Below the pieces are notes generated by a model, which saw only the letters and a program-made list of their open reading frames with translations, made no database searches and was not told where the DNA came from. Of a stretch of 64,000 bases of DNA, positions 44,860 through 54,921 are shown piece by piece. Every line of letters begins with the position of its first letter. The first letter of the stretch is position 1. The stretch spans positions 372,001-436,000 of the forward strand of contig NZ_WIRE01000001.1 of NCBI RefSeq assembly GCF_009601165.1, written 5' to 3'. A program made the translations under genes and the position numbers. The stretch is from Alcanivorax sediminis. GTDB taxonomy: Bacteria; Pseudomonadota; Gammaproteobacteria; Pseudomonadales; Alcanivoracaceae.

Positions 44860-45615
44860 TTAATTCGGCTGCCCACCATAGAAAAAGACGCCTGCCGTTC
44901 GATCTTTTTTGAGCACAGCCATGTAAATCGCGTTCTCGGCGTGCTCATGATAGAGGATGCCCTTCAGCGTCTGACCGTCATACAGGCAGTACGGGTTCGC
45001 AAAGCTGACAGAAACATTGAATGACGTCCCCTGCTTGTGAGGCACCACATGACCGGAAAAAGGGCACGCCTCATCTGCTGAAACCTTTCCCGTCAACGTG
45101 CCATCCGGATCGATCAGGATGGTAGTAAACTGTGAATCTGACACCGTATCAACGCTGCCAACGTATACTCCTGTCAGTGCACTCAAATCCGCAACCGCAT
45201 CACCATGGTACGACGAAGTAAAACTCATCGAATCGCCCTCATCATTAACCACTTCTCCGGTTAGGTACTGCCCTGGGGAGTAAACTGCCTCGACAGTCAC
45301 ATCGACAACCGGCGCGCCATCGCCATCCAGATAAAACCGACGTGCAGAGGTTGCTAAAAAACGGTCTCCTGACACACTGGCCATCCCATGAACCAGCCCT
45401 TCAACGGCATCGTAACCTCCTCCTTTTTCACCAAGAAAAACATAGCTCTCACCACTATCCCGGACCACCGCCAACAGCGCTCTGCCAGTATCTGTTGCCC
45501 CCTGATATACCCCACGCGCTTCATTGATATCCGGCAACGCCTTGCTCTTGCTTGACCCGCCGCCCCCACAAGCGGCGAGAGCCACCGCTGAAGCGATAAT
45601 GATGACATGTTTCAT
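44860..45615 (-). CDS. Lipoprotein, unknown function
   Basis: 251 residues. Lipobox ALAACGGGG (Cys16), then a beta-rich domain with no family I recognise (EARGVYQGATDTGRALLAVV; DSQFTTILIDPDGTLTGKV). The two internal Cys (EACPFSG, PYCLYDG) may pair. It lies 119 bases before the DUF4397-like lipoprotein and on the same strand, possibly one unit. GGGAG precedes the start. Confidence 0.72.
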   Translation of the reverse strand: MKHVIIIASAVALAACGGGGSSKSKALPDINEARGVYQGATDTGRALLAVVRDSGESYVFLGEKGGGYDAVEGLVHGMASVSGDRFLATSARRFYLDGDGAPVVDVTVEAVYSPGQYLTGEVVNDEGDSMSFTSSYHGDAVADLSALTGVYVGSVDTVSDSQFTTILIDPDGTLTGKVSADEACPFSGHVVPHKQGTSFNVSVSFANPYCLYDGQTLKGILYHEHAENAIYMAVLKKDRTAGVFFYGGQPN

Positions 45616-45672
45616 TTCATCTCCCTGGATAAGTCATTCTGACTGGGTGTCGTTGCTCGCCAGAAAGGCGCG

Positions 45673-46296
45673 TTACTTTTTTATTGCTACCGAGAAATAC
45701 ACATCAGGACTAGTTTCTGGAACCCATCCATATGCCAACTCGAAGCCCGCCATCTCAAGGCTCAGGTCCACACTTTCGCGAGACAGGAAGTTGACATACG
45801 GCGCGAGACCAAGAAGTCGGGCCGACACCGCGACAGGCCGCAGAAAAGGGCGTGTATCCTGCATACAGGCAGTGTTACTGACAAAAATTCCGCCAGGCTT
45901 GAGAAGGTCGAAAACTTGCCTCACCGTCTCTTCCGGATCAGACATCAAGTGCAGAATATTCAGACCCAGAACTGCATCGAAAAAATGTTCTTTCCCGCTG
46001 AGCCGGCTCAGGGTTGCGACTTCAAAGTCCAGTTGCGGGACAGGCTTTTTCGCCAGCTTGTTTCGCGCAATTTCAATCATGTTTGGCGAAGCATCGGTAC
46101 CCAGGTAACGCTGTACCGACGGCGCATGATGAAATGCGGTGGTCCCGGTACCGCAACCAAACTCCAACACATTCATGTCCGGCCTGAGGTAACTCTGGGT
46201 GACCTCCAGTTTTTTCTGGTAAGCACCCGGGTCCGCCACGGGGCGCAACGCATAGCGTTTTGCAGTGCGATTCCAGAACCTCAAAGATGAATTCAT
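45673..46296 (-). CDS. SAM-dependent methyltransferase
   Basis: 207 residues. Class I fold with motif I VLEFGCGTGTTAF, motif II-like TDASPNM and motif GLNILHLM. The N-terminal half lacks a typical substrate domain, so it may methylate a small molecule or lipid. Start at 46296 chosen for GAGGAG; upstream frame to 46344 is unsupported. Divergent from a LysR gene, with an inverted repeat between them. Confidence 0.85.
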   Translation of the reverse strand: MNSSLRFWNRTAKRYALRPVADPGAYQKKLEVTQSYLRPDMNVLEFGCGTGTTAFHHAPSVQRYLGTDASPNMIEIARNKLAKKPVPQLDFEVATLSRLSGKEHFFDAVLGLNILHLMSDPEETVRQVFDLLKPGGIFVSNTACMQDTRPFLRPVAVSARLLGLAPYVNFLSRESVDLSLEMAGFELAYGWVPETSPDVYFSVAIKK

Positions 46297-46342
46297 CTGC
46301 TCCTCAGCATGAAGTGACCAATTCAGATACCCCATTCTATGC

Positions 46343-46377
46343 ATGCATTTTTGTTGCTAAAATACCCATAAATGCAT
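46343..46377. promoter_or_regulatory. Inverted repeat between methyltransferase and LysR genes
   Basis: ATGCATTT (46343-46350) and AAATGCAT (46370-46377), half-sites 27 bases apart centre to centre, flanked by AT-rich sequence. Suits LysR control of the divergent pair. Confidence 0.55.
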
Positions 46378-46396
46378 CTTGGATATTCATTTCTGT

Positions 46397-47311
46397 ATGG
46401 ATTGGCAGACTCTGAAATTTGACTGGAACCGGGCAAGGGCGTTCTTGGCAACAGCAGAGGAAGGCTCTCTCTCTGCTGCCGCGAAAGCGCTCGACATGTC
46501 TCAACCCACGCTCAGCCGACAGGTCACCGCTCTGGAGGAAGAACTCGGAGCCATTCTGTTTGAACGTGTCGGACGGGGCCTGACGATGACTCCAACTGGC
46601 CTGGAATTATTGGCCTACGTGAAGGCCATGGGGGAAGCCGCTAGCAGCCTGTCACTGGCAGCAACAGGTCGTGCCACTTCCATTGAAGGGGAAATTATTA
46701 TCTCAGCATCCGAGGTCACTGCCGCCTACATTCTTCCCTCGATTCTGGAAAGTTTGCAGCAACAGTATCCCGGCATTCAGGTCAGTATGGTCGCATCCAA
46801 CAGCGCCAGCGACCTGCGCCGTCGTGAAGCCGATATTGCGATCCGCAATTTCCGCCCGACCGAACCCAATCTTATCGCACGTAAGCTCGGTGAGTTCGCG
46901 GCTACGCTTTATGCGACACCCGGCTATCTAAAAAGTCTCGGCAACCCCCTGACTCCCCTGGAGCTGGCGCATGCCAGCTTCATCGGGTTTTCTTCTGGTA
47001 ATGAGGCCTTCATCCAGGCACTCAACGCCCATGATATCCCTCTACAGGACAGCAACTTTGCTGCCAGGTCGGACAGTCATGTGGTTCAGTGGGAGATGGT
47101 GAAGCGCGGCATCGGAATTGGCGTGATGCCTGTAGAACTGGGGCATGCGGAGCCAAAAGTGAAGCGAGTTCTGCCTGAGACGCTATTTCGGGGGGATGTG
47201 TGGCTCGCTTCTCACCGGGAACTGCGAACGAACCTGCGGGTGCGTATTGTATATGACTTTCTGGCCAACGCACTGGCATGTCATTTTGACAAGGCCCGTT
47301 CCTTTTGGTGA
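46397..47311 (+). CDS. LysR-family regulator
   Basis: 304 residues. Helix-turn-helix LSAAAKALDMSQPTLSRQVTALEEELG at about 25-51, effector domain from about 95 (EGEIIISASEVTAAYILPSIL). Likely controls the divergent methyltransferase gene. The ATG at 46397 is chosen; an upstream TTG at 46379 is an alternative, but neither has a clear Shine-Dalgarno. Its 3' end is 30 bases from the paralogous lipoprotein. Confidence 0.88.
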   Translation: MDWQTLKFDWNRARAFLATAEEGSLSAAAKALDMSQPTLSRQVTALEEELGAILFERVGRGLTMTPTGLELLAYVKAMGEAASSLSLAATGRATSIEGEIIISASEVTAAYILPSILESLQQQYPGIQVSMVASNSASDLRRREADIAIRNFRPTEPNLIARKLGEFAATLYATPGYLKSLGNPLTPLELAHASFIGFSSGNEAFIQALNAHDIPLQDSNFAARSDSHVVQWEMVKRGIGIGVMPVELGHAEPKVKRVLPETLFRGDVWLASHRELRTNLRVRIVYDFLANALACHFDKARSFW

Positions 47312-47341
47312 TCACGGATCCGCCGCAATCGGCGGACTAAC

Positions 47342-48079
47342 TCAGCTGTAAGGCTGGCAATAAATTGAGATCTGGTCGTCGGCGCTATCAAAGCGGGTGT
47401 AGGCAATGATGGCATCATAGCTGCGGCCGCTACTGACGCTACAGCTAACAGTGTCAATCAGCACGCCCTGGGTCGAGTTATTCACATCCACCTGCAGGCT
47501 GCTTCCAGAAGATAAAGAGACATAGTTGCTGCCTTCACCAAACTCGAGACCGGATACCAGTTGCTGGCCGCCGCCGGGCAACGACACCGAAAGTTCATCG
47601 CCAGAGAGCCGTGACAGAGTGTTGATGAAGCGCACCCGGATCTGGCCCGTGCCAACGTCCACATCCTGGTAACGGAAAGTGCCCAGTTGCTGGTTACCCA
47701 GGGTAGTGTCACCCATCAGCACCACAGTGTAGTGGCTGCCCGCCACAAGGGTACGATTGATCGGGCCATTGATCAGGGTACTGCCGGAACTGGCGCCACG
47801 CGCATCAAACGCGATGCTTTCACTATCGTCATCCAGTTCAATACTGTTACTGCTGACGCTGCCGGTTTCCGTATAGCCACGATCACGGGTTAACGCCGTA
47901 TTCATGTCGTCCACGAACAGGTCCACGCTCACATCGTTGCTGCTGCCACCGGAGGTCTGAGTCATCTGATTATGGAAGTAAATACGTGCACTATCTGAAA
48001 ACAGCTCCTCGTCTTCATCACAGCCAAAAGCGGACAAGCCGACAATGGATGCTGCCATTACCATGCGTAAAAGAATCAT
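47342..48079 (-). CDS. DUF4397-like lipoprotein B
   Basis: 245 residues, paralogous in layout to 44000-44740: lipobox SAFGC (Cys20), then IYFHNQMTQTSGG and VRVRFINTLSRLSG, and a closing Cys pair (VSCSVSSGRSYDAII, IYCQPYS). Residue +2 is Asp, which in E. coli keeps lipoproteins in the inner membrane, unlike paralogue A. Its start overlaps the stop of the AI-2E-type gene by 4 bases (ATGA), so it belongs to that operon. Confidence 0.78.
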   Translation of the reverse strand: MILLRMVMAASIVGLSAFGCDEDEELFSDSARIYFHNQMTQTSGGSSNDVSVDLFVDDMNTALTRDRGYTETGSVSSNSIELDDDSESIAFDARGASSGSTLINGPINRTLVAGSHYTVVLMGDTTLGNQQLGTFRYQDVDVGTGQIRVRFINTLSRLSGDELSVSLPGGGQQLVSGLEFGEGSNYVSLSSGSSLQVDVNNSTQGVLIDTVSCSVSSGRSYDAIIAYTRFDSADDQISIYCQPYS

Positions 48080-49188
48080 GGTGACTCACTCCCGGAGCTG
48101 ACCGCTTGTGGCTGCTCTGGCAGCGCGGCAGGTTCGCTCTCGTTAAATTCACGGATAAAAATGCCCCAGAAGGCCACAAACAGTGCAGCCAGTAATGGCC
48201 CCAGCGCAAAGCCGGTGATGCCGAACATGGCCAGACCGCCCAGGGTAGAAAACAGCACCACATAATCCGGTAGCTTGGTGTCTCGTCCCACCAGAATAGG
48301 ACGAAGAATATTATCTACCAGACCGATAATGAATACGCCGTAAAGCAACAGCACCGTTGCCTCCACCATATCACCTACGGCATACAGGTAAACGGCCACC
48401 GGTAGCCAGATCAGGCCAGCACCCACCGCCGGGATCAGCGACAGCACCGCCATCACCACCCCCCACAACATGGCACCGGGGATACCAAGAATCCAGAAGA
48501 TCAGGCCACCCAGTGCCCCCTGGGTAATGGCCACGACCAGGTTGCCCTTGATGGTCGCACGGGTCACCTCAGCAAACTTGGCGAACAGCAGTTTTTCGCG
48601 CTCATCCCCGAGGGGCAGGGCACGAATCAACATGGCAATCATGTTGTCGCCATCGCGAATCAGGAAGAACGCCAGATACAGCATCAACCCCAGATTGAGG
48701 AAAAACTGGAAGGTGTTCTGTCCCACTGCCAACGCACGTTTGGCAAGAAACTGGCCGGCCCCCGTGAACGCCTGCACGGCCTGCTGCTTGACCCGATCCA
48801 GATCAATATCGAAGCGCTCGGCCAACGACTGGAGACCCGGGAAGGCATGTTTGATCTTGTCCACGTACTCGGCCAGATTGATCTCACCACTCTGGACTTT
48901 CTGGAACAGCCCCACCCCTTCACTGACGAAGGACGTGGCCACAAACAGCACCGGAATAATCACCAGCACAATGCAGAGAATCAGGGTCAGCAGCGCCACC
49001 AGGTTGCGCCGGTTTGGCCAGCGAGTCAGCAACCGCTTCTGGAACGGATAAAAGATCACGCTGATCGCACAAGCCCAGAACACCGGCGCCCAGAAGGGCT
49101 GCAGCAGCATGGCAAACACCAGGCTGACGCCCACCAACGTGAGCAGAAAGGCTCGTTGCTCCAGCGTTTCCGACTTCCCTGTATGCAT
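48076..49188 (-). CDS. AI-2E-family transporter
   Basis: 370 residues with about eight transmembrane helices: a short N-terminal pair and a long C-terminal set split by the PerM/YdiK-type soluble loop (about 60-180). The family exports small molecules or acts in cation/proton antiport; the name is historical. Middle gene of a probable operon: Ca/Na antiporter, AI-2E transporter, DUF4397 lipoprotein. Confidence 0.87.
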   Translation of the reverse strand: MHTGKSETLEQRAFLLTLVGVSLVFAMLLQPFWAPVFWACAISVIFYPFQKRLLTRWPNRRNLVALLTLILCIVLVIIPVLFVATSFVSEGVGLFQKVQSGEINLAEYVDKIKHAFPGLQSLAERFDIDLDRVKQQAVQAFTGAGQFLAKRALAVGQNTFQFFLNLGLMLYLAFFLIRDGDNMIAMLIRALPLGDEREKLLFAKFAEVTRATIKGNLVVAITQGALGGLIFWILGIPGAMLWGVVMAVLSLIPAVGAGLIWLPVAVYLYAVGDMVEATVLLLYGVFIIGLVDNILRPILVGRDTKLPDYVVLFSTLGGLAMFGITGFALGPLLAALFVAFWGIFIREFNESEPAALPEQPQAVSSGSESP

Positions 49189-49202
49189 TGCCGTCCTCTC
49201 CC

Positions 49203-50180
49203 TTAAACCGCCTTCAACACGGTGCTGGCCAGATACGCCATGTACGCCACGTAGACAATCAGCAACCCAATGCCGTTACTCCGTGTCACATGGCCCTTGC
49301 GACCCCACAGACCGTAGCCCATCACAAACAATATCAGCGTCAGGCCCATCATCAGCGACCAGTCACGGATCAGCACATCCTGCTCCACCGCCATGGGGCT
49401 GATGGCACCGGCAATACCGACGACACCCAGCGTATTGAACAGGTTCGAGCCTAGCACGTTGCCAAAGGCGATATCGTGCTCGTTCTTGCGCACCGCCGCG
49501 ATGCTCGACGCCAGCTCTGGCAGCGACGTACCAATGGCCACGATGGTCAGTCCGATGATCAGGTCACTGACGCCGAGGGATTGGGCAATGAACACCGCCC
49601 CCCAGACCAGCGCACGGGAGCTGACTACCAGCAAGATGAGGCCTACCACCAGCCAGAACAGCGCCATCTTCAAGGGCAGGGGATGTTCGGCCAGTTCGGT
49701 CTCTACCTCGCCGCCGAGCACATCGCCCTTGCCAGTCATGGCCGAGTAGATTGACCAACCCATGAGCGCCGCCAGCAGGCCGATCAGAATCCAGGCATCC
49801 AGCCACGAGATCTGGCCATCCATCAGCTGGTAACCCGCCAACAGGGTAATCACCGTCAGCACAGGAAGCTCCTTGCGGAGTACTGCCGAGTTGATGGCAA
49901 TCGGGCTGATCACCGCCACCACACCGAGAATCAGTGCGATGTTGGAAATGTTGGAGCCGTAGGCGTTCCCCAGCGCCAGCGAAGGGTTACCTTCCAGCGC
50001 CGCCAGGGCCGACACCACCATCTCCGGAGCCGAGGTGCCAAAACCAACAATCACCATGCCGATCAGCAGCGGCGGCATCCCCGCATGGGCGGCCGTACCG
50101 GCGGCACCATCCACAAACTTGTCGGCGCTCCACACCAGCAGAATCAACCCGCCAATCAAGGCGGCAATGGCCAGCAACAT
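49203..50180 (-). CDS. Calcium/sodium antiporter (YrbG/CaCA family)
   Basis: 325 residues, about ten transmembrane helices in two inverted halves, each with the alpha-repeat: GFGTSAPEMVVSALAALEGN (about 48) and AIGTSLPELASSIAAVRKNE (about 215). These carry the acidic and polar ion-binding residues of the CaCA antiporters. 14 bases upstream of the AI-2E-type gene, so co-transcribed. Confidence 0.92.
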   Translation of the reverse strand: MLLAIAALIGGLILLVWSADKFVDGAAGTAAHAGMPPLLIGMVIVGFGTSAPEMVVSALAALEGNPSLALGNAYGSNISNIALILGVVAVISPIAINSAVLRKELPVLTVITLLAGYQLMDGQISWLDAWILIGLLAALMGWSIYSAMTGKGDVLGGEVETELAEHPLPLKMALFWLVVGLILLVVSSRALVWGAVFIAQSLGVSDLIIGLTIVAIGTSLPELASSIAAVRKNEHDIAFGNVLGSNLFNTLGVVGIAGAISPMAVEQDVLIRDWSLMMGLTLILFVMGYGLWGRKGHVTRSNGIGLLIVYVAYMAYLASTVLKAV

Positions 50181-50247
50181 CAGTACTCCTTGGCAATCTC
50201 TAGCAATTCAGGATCAGGCGGGCACATTGTGGCAGAGAGGGGAGGCA

Positions 50248-50423
50248 TAAGCATCAGCTACAAGCTACAAGGCGAGCGGAAGACTTAACGGGAATTCAGG
50301 TGCTATGCCCACGAAAGAGCGCAAACGGGTACTACCGAGTTGCGAGAAGCGAGTTGCGAAAAGCAAAACCGGTTTGGCCGCACGATCAAGGCTGTGAGAG
50401 CTTGCAGGCAAGCTCCCACAGGA
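50248..50423. repeat. Degenerate repeats between antiporter and RND pump genes
   Basis: Inverted TAGCTTG words (ATCAGCTACAAGCTACAAGG), then one GAGTTTCGA-type arm (GAGTTGCGAGAAGCGAGTTG, no matching right arm) and GAGCTTGCAGGCAAGCTC, a perfect REP-like palindrome (50399-50416). A fused or half-deleted cluster; no gene between 50181 and 50431. Confidence 0.6.
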
Positions 50424-50431
50424 AGAAGCGC

Positions 50432-53400
50432 CTAAACCGGCACGCCCTTACGCGCCTTGATGCCGTACACCAGGGTGTACAGCACCGGCACCACCACCAG
50501 GGTGAGGATGGTGGCAAAGCCCAGACCAAACATGATCACCACGGCCATGGACTCGAAGAAGGCATCAAACAGCAACGGCACCATGCCCAGCACGGTGGTA
50601 ATTGCCGCCATGCAGACCGGTCTCACCCGCGACACGGAAGCATGCACCACCGCATCCAAGGGTTCCCGCTCCGTCATCTCCAGCTTGATCTGCTCCACCA
50701 GCACGATGCCGTTCTTCACCAGCATGCCTGACAGACTGAGGAAACCCAGCAACGCCATGAAGCCGAACGGCGCATTGAGCAACAGCAGCCCCAGGGTTAC
50801 GCCAATGATCGCCAAAGGCACCGTGGCCCAGATCACCAACGGCTGGCGCAGGGAGTCGAACAGCAACATGGTGATGATGAACATGAACAGATAACCCAGC
50901 GGCAGACTGCCAAACACCGCCGCCTGGGCATCCCGCGATGCCTCGTACTCGCCTCCCCAGGTCAGGGCGTACCCGGGAGGCAGCTCCAGCGCCTCGATCT
51001 GCGGTCGAATGCGGCGCAGCACGTGATCCGCCGTTTCATCGCCCAGCACATCCGGCTCCGCCTGCACAGTGAGGGTACGCTTGCGGTCACGCCGCATGAT
51101 CAGGGCGTTTTCCCATTCCGTGGAAAAGTCCGACACCACCTGGCTGATGGGGATATAGGTGGCGTACACCGGCGACCACACCTGCACGTCATTCAGATTG
51201 TTGGCACTGAGGCGCTCCTCATCCGGTGGCCGCGCCACGATGGGCAACAGCTTGCTGCCGTCCCGATACAGCCCCACCGTGCGGCCACTGAAATTCAGTG
51301 CCAGGGTGTTATCCAGGTCTTCCCGGCTGATCCCGGCGCGACGAGCCTGGGCTTCCTGAAACTGCGGACGGATGACCTTTTCCTGCTGACGCCAGTCATG
51401 GCGAATACTTTCCAGGGCACCATCCGCCGCCATGATCTCCTTGGCCTTGAGGCCAAGCTCACGCAACGTGGCCGGATCCGGACCGCTGAAACGGGCCTCG
51501 ATGGAAGCCGCCGGGCTGGGGCCAATCATCAGCCGCTTCACCTTGGCGAAGGCCTGCAGATGCTGTTCCCGTATCAGGTCACGGGTATCGGACAGGGCTG
51601 CCTCAATCTGTTCCCGGTCTGCCACCTGCACAATCAGCTGGGCATAGCTGGGGTAACTCTTTTCCGGCGCATAGGGCAGCATGAATCGCTCGGCCCCTCG
51701 ACCGATAGTGCTGGTCACCTGGGTCACACTCTCCATCTCCAGCAGTGACGCTTCCAGCCGAGCCACCGACTCCTGGGTAGCACGAATGTCACTGCCCTGA
51801 GGCAGCCAGTAGTCCACCAGATACATGGGCGTATTGGAGGGCGGGAAGAACGCCTGCTTGACGAAACCAAACCCCACCAGCGCCAACACCATTAACAGCC
51901 CCATCCCGGACAGGGTCAGTACCCGGTGATGGATGGCCCGATCCAGCATGCGACGATAGAGCACGAAGATGCGTCCCTTGTAGGGATCTTCACCCTCACC
52001 GTCCTGGCTACCCACATCCTTGTCGTCGAAGAACAGCTCGGCAAAAAACGGCACCAGCGTGATGGCTGTAATCCAGCTCAGCATCAGTGAAATCAACAGC
52101 ACCCAGAACAGGCTGTTGGTGTATTCACCGGTGGCATCATCAGACAGCCCAATGGGGGCGAAGGCCATGATGGCAATCACCGTGGCCCCCAGCAGCGGCC
52201 AGATGGTCTGACGCACAATCTCCGCCGCCGCTTCCAGTTTGGACAGGCCACGTTTCATGCCCACCAGAATGCCTTCAGTGACCACGATGGCGTTATCTAC
52301 CAGCATGCCGAGAGCGATGATCAGCGCCCCCAGCGAAATCCGCTGCAGATCAATGGCCATGACCTTCATCATGATGAAAGTGCCAAGAATCGTGAGCAAC
52401 AGAACACCCCCCATCAGCACACCGGAACGCACCCCCATGAACACCAGCAGCACAGCAATGACGATGGCCACCGCCTCACCCAGGTTGAGCATGAATGCAC
52501 TCACCGAGTTATCCACTTCGATGGGCTGGTTATAAATCGTGGCCAGGGACATGCCCACCGGACGCTGGTACTCCAGCTCCGCCAGACGGTTCTGCACGTG
52601 CCCCCCCACATCCACCACATTCACACCCGAGGTGAACGACACACCCAGGGTCAGGGCCGGGCCGCCATTGAAGCGGTAGAGATGATCCGGCACTTCCGCA
52701 TAGCCACGCTCGATGGTGGCCACATCGCGCAAGTAGACCAGCTCGTCGGCCCCGGGATCTGAAATCAGCAGGCTGCCCATGGCCTGCACCGTGGGAAACT
52801 CGCCGGTGGGATAGATGCGAATGTACTCGTCGCCCACCCGTACCTTGCCGGCCGGGTTCACCGCATTCTGGGTTTGCAGCAGACCGAAGATGCGCTCCGG
52901 GCTGATGCCCAGGGACGCCAGCCGGGTGCGGGAAATTTCCACCAGCACCTGCTCCTGACGCTGCCCCCCCACCACCACTTTGCCTACGCCTTTCACCAGC
53001 ACCAGCTCACGGCGCAGGAAGTCCGCGTAGTCCTGCATATCTTCGTAGCTGTAACCGTCTCCGGTGATCGCCATCAGAATGCCGTACACATCGCCGAAGT
53101 CGTCATACACCTGAACGGTGCCGGCCCCCGGCGGCAACTGCCCTTGCAGGTCGGTCATCTTGTGGCGCAGCTCGTCCCAGATCTGCTTGAGCTGACTGGC
53201 CCGGTATTCGGGCTTCATTTCCACCTGCACCTGCGACAGACCACTGCTTGAAATGGACGTGACTGCCTTGACGTAGGGCAGGCTCTGAATGGCCTCCTCC
53301 ATCGGCAGGGTCACTTCTTCCTCAACCTGACGCGGTGAGGCACCCGGGTACTGGGCGATGACCATGGCAATCTTGAGGGTGAATTCCGGATCTTCCAGCT

Positions 53401-53500
53401 GCCCAAGCCGGGTGAAGCTGACCGCTCCTCCCACCAGCAGCACCAGGGTAAACAGCCAGCTCACCACCTTGTGGCGAATGCTGTACTCGGCAATATTCAT
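50432..53500 (-). CDS. RND-family inner-membrane efflux permease
   Basis: 1022 residues of the HAE-RND type: one N-terminal helix, large periplasmic loops, 12 transmembrane helices. Proton-relay segment LIIALGMLVDNAIVVTEG (Asp pair around 400) and FEPIG-like motif. Proton-driven export of hydrophobic compounds as a tripartite pump. Overlaps the adaptor gene by 4 bases (ATGA), so translated in a coupled way. No outer-membrane factor gene is adjacent. Confidence 0.95.
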   Translation of the reverse strand: MNIAEYSIRHKVVSWLFTLVLLVGGAVSFTRLGQLEDPEFTLKIAMVIAQYPGASPRQVEEEVTLPMEEAIQSLPYVKAVTSISSSGLSQVQVEMKPEYRASQLKQIWDELRHKMTDLQGQLPPGAGTVQVYDDFGDVYGILMAITGDGYSYEDMQDYADFLRRELVLVKGVGKVVVGGQRQEQVLVEISRTRLASLGISPERIFGLLQTQNAVNPAGKVRVGDEYIRIYPTGEFPTVQAMGSLLISDPGADELVYLRDVATIERGYAEVPDHLYRFNGGPALTLGVSFTSGVNVVDVGGHVQNRLAELEYQRPVGMSLATIYNQPIEVDNSVSAFMLNLGEAVAIVIAVLLVFMGVRSGVLMGGVLLLTILGTFIMMKVMAIDLQRISLGALIIALGMLVDNAIVVTEGILVGMKRGLSKLEAAAEIVRQTIWPLLGATVIAIMAFAPIGLSDDATGEYTNSLFWVLLISLMLSWITAITLVPFFAELFFDDKDVGSQDGEGEDPYKGRIFVLYRRMLDRAIHHRVLTLSGMGLLMVLALVGFGFVKQAFFPPSNTPMYLVDYWLPQGSDIRATQESVARLEASLLEMESVTQVTSTIGRGAERFMLPYAPEKSYPSYAQLIVQVADREQIEAALSDTRDLIREQHLQAFAKVKRLMIGPSPAASIEARFSGPDPATLRELGLKAKEIMAADGALESIRHDWRQQEKVIRPQFQEAQARRAGISREDLDNTLALNFSGRTVGLYRDGSKLLPIVARPPDEERLSANNLNDVQVWSPVYATYIPISQVVSDFSTEWENALIMRRDRKRTLTVQAEPDVLGDETADHVLRRIRPQIEALELPPGYALTWGGEYEASRDAQAAVFGSLPLGYLFMFIITMLLFDSLRQPLVIWATVPLAIIGVTLGLLLLNAPFGFMALLGFLSLSGMLVKNGIVLVEQIKLEMTEREPLDAVVHASVSRVRPVCMAAITTVLGMVPLLFDAFFESMAVVIMFGLGFATILTLVVVPVLYTLVYGIKARKGVPV

Positions 53501-54564
53501 AGTCCGCGTTCCTTCACCAGTTCGCGAACGGCCTGCCCTTCCTTGAGGTGATGAACGCCAGCGCTGACAATCCGGTCACCCGCGTCCAGCCCCGCCGTGA
53601 TTTCCACCCCGTCACCCACCACCTGCCCCAACGTCACCTCCACCGCATTGACCACGTTGGCTTGCGGATCAAAACGCCACACGTAGGCGCCGTCTTCTCC
53701 ATCCTTGTTGAACACTGCCTCTACCGGCACCTGCGGCCAGGCGCTCGCCTTGCGCATGATCTGGGTCAGATCAATGGCCACGTCCACACTCATGCCCGGC
53801 AGCACCACGATGCCTTCCGGGTTGGCCATGGTCAGGGTGATGATGTAGGTCTGGGTACGGTCATCGGCACTGGCTTCATGTTCCTTGTAGCTGGCCTTGA
53901 AGACCTTGTCCGGCGCCCCCTCGAAACGGACATCCGGCTGGTAGTCCTCACCGCCCTCACGCAGGTTGGTGAAGAAGCGCTCCGAGACCGCAAACTCGAT
54001 ATCGATGTCCTTGTTGCCCTGCAGATACAGGATCGGCTCCTTGGCCTGCACGAACTGGAAGTTCTCCACATAAGTCCGTGCCACGGTACCGGCATAGGGC
54101 GCTTTGAGGCGGGTGTAATTGACGTTATCGCGGGCCAGACTTAGCGCGGCCTGGGCCTGGAGGCGCCTGGCCTTGAGCTCATCAAACTGGGATTCTGAAA
54201 TGACGCCGCGCTCGTGCAGACTGATGCTGCGCTGGTACTGGCTGTTGGCCAGATCATACTGTGCTTGCCGGTCTGCCAGCTGATTGCGGAAATCGGCCGG
54301 ATCAAGCGCTGCCAGCAACTGCCCCTTCTTCACCTCTTCACCGGCGCGCACGGCAAACTTTTCCAGCTGGCCGGATACCCGAAACGCCAGCTCGGACCCT
54401 TCGGTGGCCACCACCTTGCCGGGGTAATGTCGCAGCCGGCCTTTCGTCATACTGTCCACAGTGAACAGCTTCACCGGCTGCGCCATGGGCGCCTCTTCCT
54501 GCGGCTCATCACCACAGCCCCATAATGCCAACGACAGGCCAAGCACTGCCCAAAAACGTTGCAT
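53497..54564 (-). CDS. RND efflux periplasmic adaptor (lipoprotein)
   Basis: 355 residues. Lipobox ALWGC (Cys16), then hairpin and biotinyl-lipoyl domains typical of membrane-fusion proteins: RVSGQLEKFAVRAGEEVKKG, LHERGVISESQFDELKARR, YTRLKAPYAGTVARTYVE. Links the permease with an outer-membrane channel. The ATG at 54564 is preferred because GGGAGAGCG precedes it and the lipobox falls correctly; the frame is open to 54615. First gene of the adaptor-permease pair. Confidence 0.92.
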   Translation of the reverse strand: MQRFWAVLGLSLALWGCGDEPQEEAPMAQPVKLFTVDSMTKGRLRHYPGKVVATEGSELAFRVSGQLEKFAVRAGEEVKKGQLLAALDPADFRNQLADRQAQYDLANSQYQRSISLHERGVISESQFDELKARRLQAQAALSLARDNVNYTRLKAPYAGTVARTYVENFQFVQAKEPILYLQGNKDIDIEFAVSERFFTNLREGGEDYQPDVRFEGAPDKVFKASYKEHEASADDRTQTYIITLTMANPEGIVVLPGMSVDVAIDLTQIMRKASAWPQVPVEAVFNKDGEDGAYVWRFDPQANVVNAVEVTLGQVVGDGVEITAGLDAGDRIVSAGVHHLKEGQAVRELVKERGL

Positions 54565-54894
54565 CTCGCTCTCCCAAACTGAATACGCAACCAGACATCG
54601 AAACGCCACTCGCAAATCGCTTGTGAAACCGCTTCATAAAGTCATTATTGTCTCCTGCAAGAAAGCCCGTGTCTTTGTTTACTCGGGACACTCGTCCAAA
54701 CAAACACCGGAAAGGTCGTCATTGGCACAAATGGTGACGTGTCGTTACCGTGATAACACCACCGTTACCCTGGAACGGACCTCTCAGGCTGGGTGACCTT
54801 TGCAGGAGACTCAGCCGGCCTGAGCGAAAGACCGGCACCGGCCTTCTTTTGGCAGGGTGAATTGTCCAGCCGGATCAGTGCAGGCCGCCGACAT

Positions 54895-54921
54895 AAAAAA
54901 AGGCCGACGGGGGTGTCGGCC
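54895..54921 (-). terminator. Orphan leftward terminator
   Basis: GGCCGAC (54902-54908) / GTCGGCC (54915-54921) stem; on the minus strand seven T follow. No minus-strand gene lies upstream of it up to 57793, so it must end a short unannotated transcript. Confidence 0.85.
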
